Assembly: GCF_000190315.1 (NCBI RefSeq)
Contig: NC_015151.1
Location: forward strand, 1,302,001 to 1,366,000
Direction: 5' to 3'
Source: Vulcanisaeta moutnovskia 768-28
GTDB lineage: Archaea; Thermoproteota; Thermoprotei; Thermoproteales; Thermocladiaceae
Length of the DNA stretch: 64,000 nucleotides
In this document: one piece after another, positions 60,811-64,000 of the stretch
Numbering within the stretch: the first letter of the stretch is position 1
Layout of the letters: each line of letters opens with the position of its first letter
Notes under the pieces: model-generated
The model's database searches: none
Told to the model about the DNA's origin: nothing
Seen by the model: only the letters and a program-made list of their open reading frames with translations
Translations under genes and position numbers: made by a program

Positions 60811-61179
60811 GCTTATTGGGCTTCCATGGCCAGGATAAATAACCCTAGGTCTCAAACTAAGTAGTTTATTGAAGCTCCTCATTGCCTTATCCATGTTAAG
60901 TGTGAATCCTCTTGGCGGTAGTGCTGGTTTTCCGCCATGCTCAGTAATGGTGTCTCCCGTAAATAATAAACCATCCTTGAAGTAAGCCGTACTACCAGGT
61001 GTATGGCCAGGCGCGTATATTGCCCTATAACCCTCAACGACATCACCATCATTAACCTTAACATCAACATTCACGGGCCTAGTCCTCATTAATGATGAGA
61101 CAATTGATTGAAGAAAACTCGCAGTCCTGGGCCTCTCCCTACCCTCAATAATTCCCGACTCAAGTAATGACGCAACCAC
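60799..61179 (-). pseudogene. Metallo-beta-lactamase fold hydrolase, N-terminally truncated
   Basis: 126 residues from a GTG at 61179, holding only the second half of the fold: GHTPGS (His59), FTGDT (Asp76) and YPGHGS (His118). The HxHxDH metal motif that should precede by about 60-90 residues is missing. In-frame sequence runs only to 61209 (GKISSELLVKVV) before a stop, inside the end of the acyl-CoA ligase gene. It looks as if the N-terminal third was lost when the ligase gene was joined here. A working protein is unlikely without the first motif. Confidence 0.75.
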
Positions 61180-61184
61180 CTTAA

Positions 61185-62843
61185 CTAAGAGTTCACTTGA
61201 AATCTTTCCTTAAGCACCTTCTTATCCACCTTACCAGTACTCGTCTTTGGTAATTCGGACTCAATAATCACCACCTTATCTGGTATCCACCACTTCGGCA
61301 TTTTACCCTCATTAACAAGGCCTATTAGGTAGTCCTTGATTTCGTCCTCGGTAATTCTTCGGCCAGGTTTGGGAACTACAATGGCCACGGGCCTCTCACC
61401 CCACTTCGGGTGTGGAACACCAATAACGGCGACTTCATAAACCGCCGGGTGCGTGCTAATTAGGTCTTCAAGCCTCGTACTTGATATCCACTCACCACCG
61501 CTCTTAATCACATCCTTAGCCCTATCCATTATCCATATGTAGTCCTCGCTATCCCAAACGGCTATGTCGTCCGTGTGGAACCAACCATCACGCCAGGCAT
61601 TCCTAGTCTTCTCAGGATCATTTAGGTACTCTTTAATTATCCATGGAGCCCTAACCACTAATTCACCCATTGTCTTCCCATCCCTAGGCACATCCCTACC
61701 CTGCTCATCAACAATCCTAATATCCACTAGTGGTATTGGTAGACCGGCGCTAAGTACGAGTTCCCTCTTCCTGTCCTCGGGCCAATTCCTCATGTTTGGT
61801 TTCTCCATTGACAGCAGGATTACTGGGGCTGTCTCTGTTAGGCCGAAGCCCTGAACCACGTGTATACCCCTCCTACTTGCCTCCTCGAGTAAGCCCCTTG
61901 GTAGCGCCGCGCCGCCTATTATGAATTTCAATCCCCTAAGGTCATACCTAGGGGAGTCTGGGTGATAGAGTAGGTTATAGAGTATTGTTGGTACTCCGTT
62001 AATTATTGTCACGCCTTCATCCTTAATCAACCTCAGTATCCAACCCCACTCGAATTGCCCTGGATAGACCTGCTTAATACCAGTGAGGGTGGATATGTAT
62101 GGTAATCCCCAGGCATGTACATGGAACATTGGCACGAGGGGCATTGCAACGTCATAAATACTCGCGTTAATTGGTGGTGCGGTTATTGATAATGCGACTG
62201 ACATTGCATGAAGGACTAACTGCCTATGCGTGAAGTATGTGCCCTTCGGCCTACCCGTAGTACCTGATGTGAACATCATTGTGGCTACGGTATTCTCATT
62301 AAGTTCAGGGAATTTGTACGGCCTAGCATCCTTAATTAAATCCTCATACCAATAAACCTCGGCTCCATCGAACGTAACCTCCCCATGCTCCTGCTTATCA
62401 CTCATTATTACAACCTTCCTTATTGTCTTCACAAGCGATACAGCAACCCTCGCAAGTGGTGTGAAGTCCTCATTAATGAATAATACCTCATCCTGTGCCT
62501 GGAGCATTGTGTATATTATGTCCTCAGGAGCAAGTAGTACATTTACGGTGTGTAGTATAGCGCCGTACATGGGTATGCCGTAGTAAAGCTCGTAATGCCT
62601 AATGGTGTTCCAATCAAGTACGGCAACCCTACTGCCGAACTTACCTGGACCGCCGGAATTCACACCCAATTCCTCAAGTACCGAGCCAAGCCTTTGTATT
62701 CTGTCCCACTCCTTGGCATAGCTTGACCTAGTTATGGGGCCATTGGGTGGCGCATTAATAATCTCAACATCAGGATATAGTTGGGCAGCCCTGCGTATTA
62801 TCTTGTCCAGCGTTAATTGATAATCATAGTACTGGGCGCACAT
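61185..62843 (-). CDS. AMP-forming acyl-CoA synthetase (fatty acid/medium-chain type)
   Basis: 552 residues. P-loop-like FTSGTTGRPKGTYFTHRQ, A5 segment GFGLTETAPVI, A7 DGWFHTDDIAVWD, hinge VIKSGGEWIS and C-terminal catalytic lysine in PKTSTGKVDKK. The family closest in motif is long/medium-chain fatty-acyl-CoA ligases (YngI or FadK-like). It activates a carboxylic acid with ATP and CoA for the nearby dehydrogenase, hydratase and thiolase. Acyl length not evident. The start at 62843 is after a TATA-poor gap to the methyltransferase gene. Confidence 0.92.
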   Translation of the reverse strand: MCAQYYDYQLTLDKIIRRAAQLYPDVEIINAPPNGPITRSSYAKEWDRIQRLGSVLEELGVNSGGPGKFGSRVAVLDWNTIRHYELYYGIPMYGAILHTVNVLLAPEDIIYTMLQAQDEVLFINEDFTPLARVAVSLVKTIRKVVIMSDKQEHGEVTFDGAEVYWYEDLIKDARPYKFPELNENTVATMMFTSGTTGRPKGTYFTHRQLVLHAMSVALSITAPPINASIYDVAMPLVPMFHVHAWGLPYISTLTGIKQVYPGQFEWGWILRLIKDEGVTIINGVPTILYNLLYHPDSPRYDLRGLKFIIGGAALPRGLLEEASRRGIHVVQGFGLTETAPVILLSMEKPNMRNWPEDRKRELVLSAGLPIPLVDIRIVDEQGRDVPRDGKTMGELVVRAPWIIKEYLNDPEKTRNAWRDGWFHTDDIAVWDSEDYIWIMDRAKDVIKSGGEWISSTRLEDLISTHPAVYEVAVIGVPHPKWGERPVAIVVPKPGRRITEDEIKDYLIGLVNEGKMPKWWIPDKVVIIESELPKTSTGKVDKKVLKERFQVNS

Positions 62844-62909
62844 TACTAAGCCACTGCGTGAATTTAGTCATAATGCGAATAAAGCATTGCCTATATATTG
62901 GTTATATAC

Positions 62910-63572
62910 CTATTTCCGTGAAACTACGTAATAATTAATAAAACCACCAATCCTAATGACGCCATTCTTAATAACATTAAGGCCGGCATTAATGACCTCA
63001 CCCTCCAACTCACCCTTCCTGTAAAGCCTATAGAACCTAAGAACCTCCCTATCAAGGCCGTAACTCCACGGCAAATAACCCTCACAATCACTCAACCCCC
63101 TTAGGCGCCTTAGTACTTCCCCCTCACAACCCCATACGGTAGTTATGAAAGCACCACCAATCCTAAGCACTCTACGAATCTCCCTAAGTGCATCCATAAT
63201 TAAGTTCTTTGGTATGTGATGAAGCACAGCAATGGACACCACTAGATCCAGTGACTCAGTCCTGATTGGTATGTGAGTACTTGAACAATTAATCCACTCA
63301 ATACCTCCCCCTGAAGCCCTTATCATGCCAATACTCAACTCACAACCAATATACATGGAATTTCCCAGGAATTTCCTCAAAACCTCCAGGTTACCACCAG
63401 CCCCAGCACCAACATCAAGCACCAAGCGTGGTGCTAATTCCCTAATGAAATCACCAACCTCACTAAGCAAAGCCCCAGCCAGCAAACCGCCTTCCCTTGT
63501 CTCGGGATATGCCCTAGAAATAATGTCGTAGGCCTCCATAACCCTCCTCAGGTATTCCACGAAATAATACAT
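62910..63572 (-). CDS. SAM-dependent methyltransferase, Trm9/UbiE-like
   Basis: About 220 residues from ATG 63572, which is about 24 nt after a TTAAGATTTTAA-type box; GTG 63581 is an alternative. Class I fold: LVLDVGAGAGGN (motif I), IGCELSIGMI, LDLVVSIAVLHHI (motif IV), ALREIRRVLRIGGAFITTVW. HHIP and the AVLHH pattern resemble Trm9-type tRNA wobble methyltransferases and small-molecule methyltransferases; the C-terminal basic EGEVINAGLN part is not diagnostic. Substrate unknown. Confidence 0.83.
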   Translation of the reverse strand: MYYFVEYLRRVMEAYDIISRAYPETREGGLLAGALLSEVGDFIRELAPRLVLDVGAGAGGNLEVLRKFLGNSMYIGCELSIGMIRASGGGIEWINCSSTHIPIRTESLDLVVSIAVLHHIPKNLIMDALREIRRVLRIGGAFITTVWGCEGEVLRRLRGLSDCEGYLPWSYGLDREVLRFYRLYRKGELEGEVINAGLNVIKNGVIRIGGFINYYVVSRK

Positions 63573-63613
63573 GTTAAGCACCCTTAAAATCTTAATTATG
63601 GATACGTTAGTGG

Positions 63614-63623
63614 CTTATTATTT
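63614..63623 (+). promoter_or_regulatory. TATA-like box of the partial gene at the window end
   Basis: CTTATTATTT is centred 26 nt before ATG 63644, in the 71 bp divergent gap to the methyltransferase gene. Confidence 0.45.
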
Positions 63624-63643
63624 TCGGTGAGAAATCACTATTG

Positions 63644-64000
63644 ATGTATCTAGTTAAGGATAGGATAAGCGCCATCACGCTTGTAAATGAACTAGAGAGG
63701 CTCATTAGGGAGAATGGTGTTAAGTCAGTACTCGTGGACTTTGAGAAGAAAACACCGGGATTCGTAGCCCTATTATCCCTGGGAGGCAAGGATCGATCCA
63801 ATGATGAACCTGAGATCTACTTTACCCTAAGTGATGGTGAGTTGATTAAGAGGGATTTCGAGGATCAATCCCTTGAGTATTACGTGGTTAAGGACGCAAC
63901 ATGGGTTATTTATGGAGTTGTTTTCACACAGCATGGTAAAGAGGAGGGTACTATGCATATTACGATAGGTGGTTCAGGTAAGGCTAGGCGTATGCTTGAG
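63644..64000 (+). CDS. 5' part of an unidentified gene (cut by window end)
   Basis: 119 codons without a stop run to the edge. The translation starts MYLVKDRISAITLVNELERL, continues through LVDFEKKTPGFVALLSLGGK, EIYFTLSDGELIKRDFED and IYGVVFTQHGKEEGTMHITI, and ends GGSGKARRMLE. It looks like an alpha/beta protein with charged strands and no membrane segment. A TATA-like box at the right distance supports the ATG. I do not recognise the family from this half. Confidence 0.68.
   Translation, partial: MYLVKDRISAITLVNELERLIRENGVKSVLVDFEKKTPGFVALLSLGGKDRSNDEPEIYFTLSDGELIKRDFEDQSLEYYVVKDATWVIYGVVFTQHGKEEGTMHITIGGSGKARRMLE

Overview
This window is most likely chromosomal DNA of a hyperthermophilic crenarchaeon of the Thermoproteales, closest in flavour to Vulcanisaeta or Caldivirga; the genus is an inference. 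Archaeal C/D-box RNP proteins (Nop5, fibrillarin), archaeal Trm1, ribosomal protein uL5, AlaX and archaeal HTH families set the domain. Many first genes start with ATG or GTG about 24-29 nt after the centre of a TATA-like box, the pattern of leaderless archaeal transcripts. Good Shine-Dalgarno sequences are seen mainly in front of genes inside operons. GTG starts are common and gene density is high. No rRNA, tRNA, CRISPR array or intact insertion sequence was seen.

Layout. 1-8.5 kb: 3' part of a pyruvate phosphate dikinase gene, a TSUP permease, small proteins, then an RNA-modification block (nop5, flpA, HTH regulator, trm1, UPF0200 kinase) and a divergent HTH regulator. 8.6-16.2 kb: succinate dehydrogenase B and two membrane anchors without a neighbouring flavoprotein gene, class V and CobD-like aminotransferases, an AAA ATPase, PadR, an M20 hydrolase and AlaX. 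16.2-24.6 kb: an accessory stretch with three copies of a 58-59 bp palindromic repeat, a MacB-like ABC/permease/exported-protein set, a frameshifted archaeal ATPase, gene remnants and a HepT-MntA toxin-antitoxin pair. 24.6-33.8 kb: phosphate-type MFS carrier, uL5, an orphan peptide-binding lipoprotein-like protein, S66 peptidase, class II amidotransferase, LysA, a thioesterase and a CoA-transferase. 33.8-38.5 kb: futalosine menaquinone genes mqnE-mqnA-mqnD, divergent mqnC, a 41-codon small ORF and a Rieske protein.

38.5-45.7 kb is a five-gene, end-to-end overlapping operon: a membrane-anchored phospholipase-C-type phosphoesterase fused to seven membrane helices, GlpA-like and GlpB-like FAD proteins, an FGGY glycerol-kinase-like protein and an AGPS-like FAD oxidase. 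It reads as a glycerophosphate or glycerolipid scavenging and oxidation unit and is the most system-like novelty here. 45.8-48 kb holds a membrane protein and two diverged tandem secreted paralogues.

48-63 kb is a CoA/acyl metabolism island: acetoacetate-decarboxylase-like protein, acyl-CoA dehydrogenase, two SCP2 proteins, Zn-alcohol dehydrogenase, a ThDP enzyme coupled to a 2-hydroxyacid dehydrogenase, a 3-hydroxyacyl-CoA dehydrogenase/enoyl-CoA hydratase fusion, thiolase plus DUF35, enoyl-CoA hydratase, amidohydrolase, a truncated metallo-beta-lactamase fold and an AMP-forming acyl-CoA ligase. Together they could serve beta-oxidation-like degradation. The fusion enzyme and thiolase, with succinate dehydrogenase and PPDK, also fit the second half of a dicarboxylate/4-hydroxybutyrate cycle. 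The window ends in a methyltransferase and the 5' part of an unidentified gene.
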